Shown here one piece after another: positions 1 through 5,842 of a DNA stretch of 7,679 nucleotides. The stretch is from Comamonadaceae bacterium. GTDB lineage: Bacteria; Pseudomonadota; Gammaproteobacteria; Burkholderiales; Burkholderiaceae_C. Below the pieces are notes generated by a model, which worked only from the letters and a program-made list of their open reading frames with translations, had not been told where the DNA came from and searched no databases. Numbering within the stretch: position 1 is the stretch's first letter; every line of letters begins with the position of its first letter. The stretch is taken from contig JAAFHN010000109.1 of NCBI GenBank assembly GCA_013298415.1, positions 1 to 7,679 of the forward strand. The letters are read 5' to 3'. Position numbers and translations under genes: made by a program.

Positions 1-35
1 GGGTGACCAAGTGGGCGGGATGCACGAATCGACAT
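1..35 (-). CDS. start of an unidentified gene, cut by the left edge
   Basis: On the minus strand an ATG at 35-33 opens a frame with no stop before the edge, giving only the first 11 residues (M-S-I-R-A-S-R-P-L-G-H). The start is supported by a good Shine-Dalgarno, TGGAG, six bases upstream of the ATG. It has the same orientation as the ECF sigma gene, whose stop at 215 lies 179 bp upstream. It could be co-transcribed with the sigma factor or be one of its targets. Too little protein is visible to name a family. In the 36-214 gap I see no further gene, no convincing terminator and no clear sigma70 promoter; the best pairing is a weak TTGCAT, 16-bp spacer, CATAGT on the minus strand. The call rests on the ribosome binding site, the open frame and the position only. 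Confidence 0.4.
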   Translation of the reverse strand, partial: MSIRASRPLGH

Positions 36-214
36 TTGGGGCTCCAGAAAGTGAAGGCAAAACACTTGCCTCATCACAGCCGCAAGAAGATCCGCCCAAA
101 AGGCTCAGATCACTCGGGAGCGCCCGCCAGCGCCAAACGCGTCACTATGCAATTCGCAGCAAGAAATGCAACAAACACCTGGACAGAGCTCAAAAAACAC
201 GTCAAATTGGCCCC

Positions 215-859
215 TCAAACCCGCCTGGAAGCGTCCTGAAGATGCCTGTGCAGCCAAGCCCTCGCCAGCTGCCATTCGCGCTTCACAGTGGCAAGCGACA
301 CACCAAGCGCCTGCGCAATGTCGTCTTGCTCTACGCCACCAAAAAACTTCATCTCCACCACTTGCGCAGCGCGCGGGTGCTCGGCTGCCAAATCGGCCAG
401 CGCTTCGTGGACTTCAATCACCAAATCTGCGCTGGGCGCTGTCCAGGATTGGATTTGTGCGGAGACTTCGGGGCTGAGCGAGGTGTCGTCGAGTGACACC
501 ACTTGCCCATCGCGCTTTTGCATGCGTTTAGCCAGCGCGTGGTTCACCAAGATGCGTCGCATCATCATGCTGGCAGTCGCCAGGTAGTGGCCCCGATCTT
601 TAAACTGGGCGCGCTGCTGGCTTTGCAGGCGCATCCAAGCTTCGTGCGCCAAGCCGGTGGGCGAGAGCGTGTGGTCTGGCCGCTCCTTGCGCAGATGTGC
701 AGCGGCGATGCGGCGAAGCTCGTCGTAGAGCAGATTGAGCAGCGCATCGTCAGATGAGCCGCCTTGCGCCCACGGCGAATCTGCGGGCTCAGGGTTTTGG
801 GGTTTGCGTTGGGTCACGGAATTGAATACAAGATTGCTATTCTGCCCAATGCGGCGCAT
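215..859 (-). CDS. ECF-type RNA polymerase sigma factor, kinase-linked group
   Basis: 214-residue ECF sigma factor that would direct core RNA polymerase to a dedicated promoter set. Region 2 runs from about residue 38 to 112 and contains L-Y-D-E-L-R-R, R-P-D-H-T-L-S-P-T-G-L-A-H-E-A-W-M-R-L and the M-M-M-R-R-I-L-V-N-H-A segment. Region 4 covers about 145-207 with a helix-turn-helix near 177-197 (D-D-I-A-Q-A-L-G-V-S). The R-P-D-H-T-L and H-E-A-W-M-R-L signatures are those of the TIGR02999-type ECF family. Where most ECFs carry an acidic D-A-E-D patch in region 2.2, this protein has S-P-T-G (66-69), with T64 also close by. The start at 859 is favoured by GAGGGGG seven bases upstream; a GTG at codon 15 has no such site. 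The first 35 or so residues are a nonconserved, probably flexible extension. The gene is divergent from a Ser/Thr kinase gene and no anti-sigma gene is visible. The family call is secure; the regulon is unknown. Confidence 0.93.
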   Translation of the reverse strand: MRRIGQNSNLVFNSVTQRKPQNPEPADSPWAQGGSSDDALLNLLYDELRRIAAAHLRKERPDHTLSPTGLAHEAWMRLQSQQRAQFKDRGHYLATASMMMRRILVNHALAKRMQKRDGQVVSLDDTSLSPEVSAQIQSWTAPSADLVIEVHEALADLAAEHPRAAQVVEMKFFGGVEQDDIAQALGVSLATVKREWQLARAWLHRHLQDASRRV

Positions 860-887
860 CTCTGCACCCCCTCAAACGAGTCGCCCC
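860..887. promoter_or_regulatory. 28-bp gap between divergent sigma and kinase starts
   Basis: Only 28 bp separate the sigma start (859, minus) from the preferred kinase start (888, plus), so each promoter must lie inside or upstream of the other gene's 5' coding end and the two transcripts should overlap. The minus strand holds the sigma gene's Shine-Dalgarno at 867-873. On the plus strand only a weak GAG (878-880) precedes the kinase ATG. No convincing sigma70 pair was found for either direction; the best -10-like hexamer for the kinase is TATTCT at 838-843, without a matching -35. A promoter read by the ECF factor itself is possible but cannot be recognised from sequence alone. Confidence 0.4.
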
Positions 888-3599
888 ATGACGAATACCA
901 CTCCGAGCGCCGCCGATCATCTGGATGCCCTGCTCTCACAACCCGAGAGCACACGCGAGGCTTGGCTTGCTCAACAGCCCTTCAGCGCGGTGCTGCGCCA
1001 AGAGCTGCGCGAGCTGGCAGCGCATGCGCAGGCCTTCACCGCCGGCTTTCTCGACGCACCCGCGGCCGCCGCCGTGCTGCCGCAAGACGATGCGCTGCCG
1101 CCGCCAGGCACGCGCTTAGGGCCATGGGCCATTGACGGCGCACTCGGCCAAGGCGGCATGGGCACCGTGCTCTCAGGCCACCGGGCCGATGGTGCATTCG
1201 AAGCCTTGGTTGCGATCAAGCTGCTGCGCTATGGCTTGGCCAGCCACAACTTGCGCGAGCGCTTCGCGCGCGAGCAGCGCATGCTGGCCAAGCTCGATCA
1301 CCCCCACATTGCCCGGCTTTTGGATGCTGGCCACACGTCTGAAGGCCTGCCCTACCTGGTGATGGCTCGGGTGCAGGGGCAAACGCTCGCAAAAGCCGCA
1401 CAAGGCACATCGCTTGATCAACGCCTGCAATGGTTTTTGCAGCTTTGTGATGCCCTGGCCTATGCGCACCGCCAGCTCTTGATCCACCGCGACATCAAGC
1501 CCAGCAATGTTATGGTGGATGCTGCCGACCAGGTGAAGCTCTTGGACTTTGGTGTGGCCAAGCTGCTGGATGAAGACGCAGCGAGCGACTTGACCCAAAC
1601 CCGCGCGCTGCCGCTCACGCCGCTGTATGCAAGCCCAGAGCAGTTGCGCGGCGAGGTGGTCGGCACGGCATCGGATGTGTACAGCCTTGGGGCGCTGCTC
1701 TATTGGCTGCTCACCGAGCAGCCGCCCATAGGCGAGGCCACGCAGCCCGGAGCAGCGGTGGCTTTTGCGGTGCTGAACACCGAGCCGCAGCCGCCGAGCG
1801 ACGCGCTCAAAGGCAAGCCCCATGAAACAGTATTGCCACAAGAGCTGGATGTGATCACGCTCAAAGCGCTCGCAAAACTTCCCTCAGAGCGCTACACCAC
1901 CGTAGATGCCTTCGCCGCAGACATCCGCGCGCACATGAGCGGCCACCCGATCAGCGCGCGTGAGCCCAGCCGCTCGTATCTGGCCACGCGCTGGGTGCAG
2001 CGCAACAAGCTGCTGGCGGCCACCGCTGGCACAGCCCTGGCTGCGGTGCTCATGGGCGGTGTCAGCGCAACGGTCTTTGCACTCAGCGCCGAGCGAGCAC
2101 GCGCCCTGGCGCAAACCAACCTCGCTCAGGCCCAGGCACTCACCCAAGACGTGCTGATCCGATTTGGCGACGCGCTGGTGACGCACCCGCAAGGGCAAGA
2201 CATTCACATCTCGCTGATGCGCCAAACGGTAGCGCAGCTCAAACCCCTGCGTGAAGCCAATCCGCAAGATGCCGACCTGATGCTGCTTGAAGCCTCGCTG
2301 TGGACTCGCCTGGCCGATGGTTTGGGCAACACGGCAACAGGCAAGCCGCAAGACCTGAAAGAAGCAGTGGAAGCCGCCAAGCGGGCACAGGACTTGGCAC
2401 AACAGGCAGCACCACTGCTCACCCGAACGGCGCAGCGCGCCGACGCGCTTTTGCACATGGGCACGGCTGCACTCATCCAAGCCACTTACCTGCGCGATGC
2501 CGAGCAAAAGCCCAAAGAAGCAGCCGATCTTCTGAAAAACGCCATCGAGCGCAAGGAGTCTTTTTTGAAAACCACGCCGCTGGCTGAGATCTCGCCCGTT
2601 CAGCGCCTGAGCTTTGGCACGCGCATCGGCTTGCTGCACATGGTTTTGGGCGGCCTGTACTACTCGCCCAACCGCCCGAGCTTGTCGCAATTTGAGCCAG
2701 CCATGCGCCACAACACGCTGGCGCGTCGCTACTACCAGGCCGCGCTCGACGACACGCAGAGCTTGAGCGCAGCAGATGCCACAAGCCTGCCCGGTCAGCC
2801 GCTCCCATCCAAGCGCGTTCAGATGCAACTCGCATCCGTAGATGGATTTGAAGCCACCTTCTTGACCCGGCGTGATCAACTCGAAGCAGCGCTCGCTGCT
2901 CGCAAGCGGGCACAAAGCCGACTGCGAGAAGTGGCCCGCAGCGACCCCACAGACTTGCTGGTGCGCGATACGCTTTGGGTCGAATCCTCTGGGATTTCCA
3001 TCCTGGCATCTCGCCTTGGTCTGCACGACCAAGCACTCTCAGCGGCGCAAGAGTGCACTGATCTCATGGAAGCGCTGATTGCAGAAAAAGGGCCAGAGAG
3101 CAAATGGGCACAACAACGCCATTTCGTGCAGCACCACCAAGCCCGCATTTATGCGGCGGCCGGGCAGCGCGAAAAAGCCGCCGACTTAGCCCGCCAGGCA
3201 CGGAGCAAAATTGGCGAACCGGCTGATGCGCCACCGGGTCGCCCCCGGCATCTCGCGCTGCAAGCTGCGGTACGGTATGCCTTGATCACTCAGCCCCAGA
3301 GCCAATGGTTGCAAACGCTGGAAGGCTTGAACGGCATGTTTGAGTCAACGCTAACGCATCCCGACGTGAAGCGACTCGTGGCCTTGCTGCACGCTCAAAC
3401 GCTTGCGATTCGCGCCGCGCTTCTGACACCCTCTGCGCCCGAACAAGCCCAAGCCCTCAACGCGAAGGCACTGGCCATGTTTGAGAAGGAAAACGCCGAG
3501 CTGCCCCTAGCGCCAGACCACGCCGCCTGGCTGGCAGCACTCAAATCCGGAAAGCCTCTGGGCACTGACCCCAAGGCTTGGCCTGCTTGGCCGTTTTGA
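888..3599 (+). CDS. transmembrane Ser/Thr protein kinase with large helical C-terminal sensor region
   Basis: 903-residue Hanks-type kinase that phosphorylates Ser/Thr of partner proteins. The kinase domain covers about residues 79-350 and all catalytic elements are present: glycine loop G-Q-G-G-M-G (87-92), V-A-I-K with Lys111, a likely alpha-C Glu129, H-R-D-I-K-P-S-N (200-207, catalytic Asp202), D-F-G (220-222) and S-P-E (249-251), with activation-loop threonines 236, 238 and 244. It should therefore be active. One hydrophobic segment at about 374-399 predicts a cytoplasmic kinase and a roughly 500-residue periplasmic part. That part is alpha-helical, rich in Ala, Leu and Gln, begins with a coiled-coil-like stretch (about 400-428), and resembles degenerate TPR arrays. 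The frame stays open upstream to 735 with another ATG at 849, but those starts overlap the sigma gene and lack a ribosome binding site; 888 gives a typical N-terminus. The likely partner is the divergent ECF sigma factor. The substrate and the signal are inferred, not seen. Confidence 0.93.
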   Translation: MTNTTPSAADHLDALLSQPESTREAWLAQQPFSAVLRQELRELAAHAQAFTAGFLDAPAAAAVLPQDDALPPPGTRLGPWAIDGALGQGGMGTVLSGHRADGAFEALVAIKLLRYGLASHNLRERFAREQRMLAKLDHPHIARLLDAGHTSEGLPYLVMARVQGQTLAKAAQGTSLDQRLQWFLQLCDALAYAHRQLLIHRDIKPSNVMVDAADQVKLLDFGVAKLLDEDAASDLTQTRALPLTPLYASPEQLRGEVVGTASDVYSLGALLYWLLTEQPPIGEATQPGAAVAFAVLNTEPQPPSDALKGKPHETVLPQELDVITLKALAKLPSERYTTVDAFAADIRAHMSGHPISAREPSRSYLATRWVQRNKLLAATAGTALAAVLMGGVSATVFALSAERARALAQTNLAQAQALTQDVLIRFGDALVTHPQGQDIHISLMRQTVAQLKPLREANPQDADLMLLEASLWTRLADGLGNTATGKPQDLKEAVEAAKRAQDLAQQAAPLLTRTAQRADALLHMGTAALIQATYLRDAEQKPKEAADLLKNAIERKESFLKTTPLAEISPVQRLSFGTRIGLLHMVLGGLYYSPNRPSLSQFEPAMRHNTLARRYYQAALDDTQSLSAADATSLPGQPLPSKRVQMQLASVDGFEATFLTRRDQLEAALAARKRAQSRLREVARSDPTDLLVRDTLWVESSGISILASRLGLHDQALSAAQECTDLMEALIAEKGPESKWAQQRHFVQHHQARIYAAAGQREKAADLARQARSKIGEPADAPPGRPRHLALQAAVRYALITQPQSQWLQTLEGLNGMFESTLTHPDVKRLVALLHAQTLAIRAALLTPSAPEQAQALNAKALAMFEKENAELPLAPDHAAWLAALKSGKPLGTDPKAWPAWPF

Positions 3600-3658
3600 A
3601 TCGCCGCGCCTGCGCCTACTGCACCGCCAGGGCTTGCAATCCAACCCGATGGCCCCAT

Positions 3659-3765
3659 GTAGCGATCTCTGAGCTAAACAGGCATCGGGCGCTCGGGCCT
3701 GAGTACTCCACAGCTTGCCGATTGATGGATTTGAAATCAATCGCTTAACCATTGCGACTTGCTAC
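3659..3765 (-). other. tRNA-like double hairpin, possible degenerate tRNA remnant
   Basis: In the gap between the kinase stop and the glycosyltransferase start, the minus strand shows two adjacent perfect hairpins. TCGC-AATGGTTAA-GCGA (3757-3741) looks like a D arm with GG in its loop. GATTGAT-TTCAAATCC-ATCAATC (3742-3720) can be read as an anticodon arm with TCA after a T, or as a T-loop-like TTCAAAT. The two share the bases at 3741-3742. A possible acceptor pair GTAGC/GCTAC sits at 3765-3761 and 3663-3659. No usable T arm or CCA lies at the expected place, and position 26 is missing if the TCA reading is used, so this is not a normal tRNA. It could be a decayed tRNA, an operator or attenuator in the glycosyltransferase leader, or chance. 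Confidence 0.2.
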
Positions 3766-3793
3766 CGTGTGTGGCGTGCGATGGAAAGCTCGG

Positions 3794-4726
3794 ATGGTTG
3801 CCTACTTCATATTGGTTCATCGCTACCCAGCGCAGTTTGCGCGCATGATGAGGGCAGCGTATGACGAGCGAAACAGCTACGTCATCCACATCGACAAACG
3901 CTCCGGCCCAGAGTTTGCGGCGGAGATTCGCGACATCTTGCGCGCCTACCCAAAAGCCGAGGTGATTCCTGCTCAAGCCGCCTTGTGGGGCGGCTACAGC
4001 CTCGTAGACGCTGAGCTTCGCGGCATGCAAAAACTCTTGGAGATGCGCGCCGATTGGAAGTACTTCATCAACCTCAGCGGGCAAGACTTTCCGCTCAAAT
4101 CGCAGCAGTATGTGCATGATTTTTTAACTGCCCATGCAGGCTGCGAGTTCATCCGTGCGAGCGACCAGCGCAAAACCAGGCCAGACACTCTGAACCGCAT
4201 CCACGAGATGTTTGTAGAAGGCAAAGACACCGTGATGCACACCGGTATCACAAGAGCCTTTTTGCCGAACGCCACGCCCTACATCGGTACACAGTGGAAG
4301 GCCGTCTCGCGCGGCTTTTGCAAGTTCGTCACGGCCGATCCACAAGCCTTGCGCTTCAAAAACTTCTACCGCCAAAGCTTCATTGCAGACGAGGCTTTTT
4401 TCCAAACCGTGATGATGAACGCGGGCCAGCACGGCAAGATGATGAACAACGATTTGCCCACCATCGAATGGGTGCCCGATGGCCCCATCAAGCTCAGGCC
4501 ACGCAACTTTGGCAGAGCCGACATGCCGATGCTTGCAGCAAGCCCAGACCTTTTCGCCCGCAAGTTCGATCAAACCCAAGACCCGCTGGTGCTCGAGCTT
4601 TTGGAAGCCCACCTCAAAACCCCTGCGGCGCGGCTGTACAAGCGGCCCCAAACACCACCGATCTCGATGGCCCATCCCCAGCATGTCTTCGATTCCGAAC
4701 CTGAGCTCGCCGTGGTGGTGGCTTAG
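3794..4726 (+). CDS. GT14-type glycosyltransferase (Core-2/I-branching beta-1,6-N-acetylglucosaminyltransferase family)
   Basis: 310-residue protein of the Branch (Core-2/I-branching enzyme) family, which in animals transfers GlcNAc from UDP-GlcNAc in beta-1,6 linkage. Bacterial members are mostly uncharacterised and probably act on surface polysaccharide or glycoconjugate acceptors. The diagnostic pieces are present in order: A-Y-F-I-L-V-H-R-Y-P near the N-terminus, I-H-I-D-K (31-35), W-G-G-Y-S-L-V-D-A-E-L (65-75), I-N-L-S-G-Q-D-F-P-L (92-101), the acidic A-D-E-A-F-F-Q-T (198-205, likely catalytic region) and R-A-D-M-P-M-L near 241-247. No signal peptide or membrane segment is apparent, so it should act on the cytoplasmic side. 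The ATG at 3794 is preceded by GGAAAG with five-base spacing; a TTG-initiated extension to 3752 would run into the hairpins upstream and lacks a site. It stands alone, with no other polysaccharide gene adjacent, so donor and acceptor cannot be inferred from context. Confidence 0.9.
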   Translation: MVAYFILVHRYPAQFARMMRAAYDERNSYVIHIDKRSGPEFAAEIRDILRAYPKAEVIPAQAALWGGYSLVDAELRGMQKLLEMRADWKYFINLSGQDFPLKSQQYVHDFLTAHAGCEFIRASDQRKTRPDTLNRIHEMFVEGKDTVMHTGITRAFLPNATPYIGTQWKAVSRGFCKFVTADPQALRFKNFYRQSFIADEAFFQTVMMNAGQHGKMMNNDLPTIEWVPDGPIKLRPRNFGRADMPMLAASPDLFARKFDQTQDPLVLELLEAHLKTPAARLYKRPQTPPISMAHPQHVFDSEPELAVVVA

Positions 4727-4731
4727 CAGCC

Positions 4732-4760
4732 AGCCGCATAGATCAGCGGGGGCAGCGGCT
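4732..4760. terminator. weak hairpin between convergent gene ends
   Basis: In the 51 bp between the glycosyltransferase stop (4726) and the toxin stop (4778) there is an inverted repeat, AGCCGC (4732-4737) with GCGGCT (4755-4760) and a 17-base loop. Overlapping it is a 10-bp direct repeat TCAGCGGGGG (4743-4752 and 4760-4769). The location fits a bidirectional terminator, but neither strand has a T-run after the stem and the loop is long. Confidence 0.2.
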
Positions 4761-4777
4761 CAGCGGGGGTCAGTTGG

Positions 4778-5248
4778 TCAGGGGCCGACGATGGATAGTC
4801 GGGGAAAGTAAGTGCTGTAGCGCGCCACATCGCGGGTGAGCAATCGCAAATTGCCCACGATCGCGTGCGCGCCGATGTAGAAGTCTGGCATCGGCGATGT
4901 CTTTTGCCCGAGCGACTTGCGATACAGCTTGAAGGCTTGGCCCGCCAAAAAAGCGGCATCCCACGGCAAAGCTTGGCGCACGAGCGGCAGCCCACTCAAT
5001 GCGGCCTCCAAGTCGCTCGCCCGCTCAAAGCGGGGGCTCACTTCGGCCAGGATGATGGGGTTGATGATGAGCGGGCCTTGGCTGGATTGAGTATCCAACT
5101 GCTCCAGCGACCACTCAGCCCAGATGGCGTCGTTGGCCAGCACGTCGATCAAGACGCAACTGTCAACCAGGGTTCCTTTTTCCGGCGGGCCAAATCGCCA
5201 GGGCGGGATCGCTTCAGAAACCTTCAGGCTCGGCCCGGCTTGGCTCAT
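4778..5248 (-). CDS. vapC: PIN-domain ribonuclease toxin, VapC-like
   Basis: 156-residue PIN-domain protein; VapC toxins are Mg-dependent ribonucleases that cut tRNA or rRNA and are neutralised by the adjacent antitoxin. The likely acidic metal-binding set is visible: Asp29 in L-V-D-S-C-V-L-I-D, Glu69 in I-I-L-A-E-V, Asp122 in P-D-F-Y-I-G-A-H-A and Asp140 in L-L-T-R-D-V-A-R-Y, ending with the typical Y-F-P-R-L. It follows the antitoxin gene by 26 bp on the same strand. The ATG at 5248 has no good ribosome binding site, so translation may depend on the antitoxin gene upstream. The N-terminus is unusual: about 26 residues precede the first beta strand, where most VapCs start within a few residues. 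No ATG, GTG or TTG lies closer; only a CTG at codon 27 does, and it is preceded by AAAGGA. The target RNA cannot be told. Confidence 0.88.
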   Translation of the reverse strand: MSQAGPSLKVSEAIPPWRFGPPEKGTLVDSCVLIDVLANDAIWAEWSLEQLDTQSSQGPLIINPIILAEVSPRFERASDLEAALSGLPLVRQALPWDAAFLAGQAFKLYRKSLGQKTSPMPDFYIGAHAIVGNLRLLTRDVARYSTYFPRLSIVGP

Positions 5249-5274
5249 ACGGGGTTCGCAGGCTTAGCGGCGAT

Positions 5275-5535
5275 TCAGGCGCGCAAAAACGCCATGAACT
5301 GATCGGTGCTCATGCCTTTGAACTCGGCTGCGTTGGCGCTACCGCGGGCGCGCTCAAACGCGGCTCGCACCTGGCTGGCTGCGGATGCTCCCGAGCTGCG
5401 GCTCGCTTGGCTTCGCTTCATGAGCACATCGCCGCTGGGCAACACCTCAAAACTCACCTCGCTGTGCGCATGCATGCCCGCGCGCTCACGCACGTCTTGC
5501 GGAATCGTGACCTGGCCTTTGCTGGTGATTTTCAT
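5275..5535 (-). CDS. vapB: AbrB/SpoVT-fold antitoxin, VapB-like
   Basis: 86-residue antitoxin. Residues 1-45 form the swapped-hairpin AbrB DNA-binding domain: M-K-I-T-S-K-G-Q-V-T-I-P-Q-D-V-R-E-R-A-G, followed by S-F-E-V-L-P-S-G-D-V-L-M-K. The rest (46-86) is a Ser/Ala-rich linker and a short helix ending D-Q-F-M-A-F-L-R-A, which would wrap the PIN toxin as in known VapBC complexes. The start at 5535 is chosen because the domain normally begins with this Met and because AAGG lies five bases upstream. The frame is open further upstream to 5607, but that extension (MVESGDW...) has no family resemblance and would overlap the probable operator. Antitoxin first, toxin 26 bp later on the same strand is the classical order, and the pair is expected to repress its own promoter. 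Confidence 0.9.
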   Translation of the reverse strand: MKITSKGQVTIPQDVRERAGMHAHSEVSFEVLPSGDVLMKRSQASRSSGASAASQVRAAFERARGSANAAEFKGMSTDQFMAFLRA

Positions 5536-5540
5536 GGCAG

Positions 5541-5568
5541 CCTTACTGAAGCAAGTAAGAATCTTACC
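5541..5568 (-). promoter_or_regulatory. probable vapBC operator: three alternating GTAAG half-sites
   Basis: Five bases upstream of the antitoxin start are three copies of a 7-base half-site in alternating orientation: plus-strand CCTTACT (5541-5547), AGTAAGA (5554-5560) and TCTTACC (5562-5568). Sites two and three make a near-perfect 13-bp palindrome with a one-base centre; sites one and two make a 6-bp inverted repeat with a 6-base gap. AbrB-type antitoxins, alone or with toxin, typically bind such palindromes to autoregulate. A -10-like TAAGAT on the minus strand (5566-5561) overlaps the site, but no good -35 was found. Confidence 0.55.
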
Positions 5569-5667
5569 AGCAACAAAGCGCAAAAACCAGTCACCAGATT
5601 CAACCAATTACTCCTCTATTCATAGCAGAGAACGCCCATTTTATCTGGACAGAAGGGTGAAATTACC

Positions 5668-5814
5668 TGATTGGGACTGTGCCTCAGATGAACCGACTGC
5701 CGTTCGGGCTGATCCTTCGATACCTCAGGACGGGAGTATCGAAGCCTTCCCCTGGGCCCTTCGATACCTCAGGGCGAACGGAGATGGCCGCTGTCTGAGG
5801 CAGAGACCTAATCA
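5668..5814. repeat. nested palindromic intergenic repeat element, about 147 bp
   Basis: The gap 5536-5842 holds no gene but contains a large imperfect palindrome. The outer arms 5668-5688 and 5794-5814 match as inverted repeats at 18 of 21 positions. Inside them, 5700-5712 and 5769-5781 (the C-C-G-T-T-C-G type end) match at 11 of 13. The core has two perfect direct copies of CCTTCGATACCTCAGG (5714-5729 and 5758-5773) and a hairpin CTTCGATAC/GTATCGAAG (5715-5723 with 5736-5744). I recall closely similar CCTTCGA...CTCAGG...CGAACGG palindromes dispersed between genes of Comamonadaceae and relatives. It encodes no protein, so it would be a MITE- or REP-like element if mobile. It lies just past the glmU stop, where its RNA could fold and act as a 3' structure or terminator. 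GTGAAAT occurs on both sides (5657-5663 and 5817-5823) but is not flush with the arms. Confidence 0.75.
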
Positions 5815-5842
5815 AGTGAAATCAGGGCAAACATCCGCAAAA

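Noticed and set aside
11..496. 161-codon plus-strand frame at the left end
   Set aside because: It overlaps the well-supported sigma gene on the other strand, has no family resemblance, and its composition is that of a shadow frame.
849..859. ATGCGGCGCAT, a short palindrome-like sequence with start codons on both strands, repeated at 7296-7306
   Set aside because: Both copies simply encode Met-Arg-Arg-Ile-type starts; with two copies at unrelated loci and no flanking similarity, chance is enough.
735..887. Longer kinase N-terminus starting at 735 or 849
   Set aside because: Neither start has a ribosome binding site, and the extension lies over the sigma gene's coding sequence; 888 gives the expected short helical lead-in.
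1173..1841. 222-codon open frame on the minus strand, opposite the kinase domain
   Set aside because: It mirrors the conserved catalytic region of a clear kinase, and its sequence matches no family I know.
1884..3032. 382-codon open frame on the minus strand, inside the kinase gene
   Set aside because: It is antisense to the C-terminal half of the kinase, is rich in Cys, Arg and Gln with no recognisable motif, and has the pattern expected of a shadow frame in high-GC coding DNA.
3571..3599. Possible rho-independent terminator at the end of the kinase gene (C-C-A-A-G, C-T-T-G-G and GGCC repeats, then GTTTTG)
   Set aside because: The stem is only four to five pairs, overlaps the last codons, and the T-run is too short.
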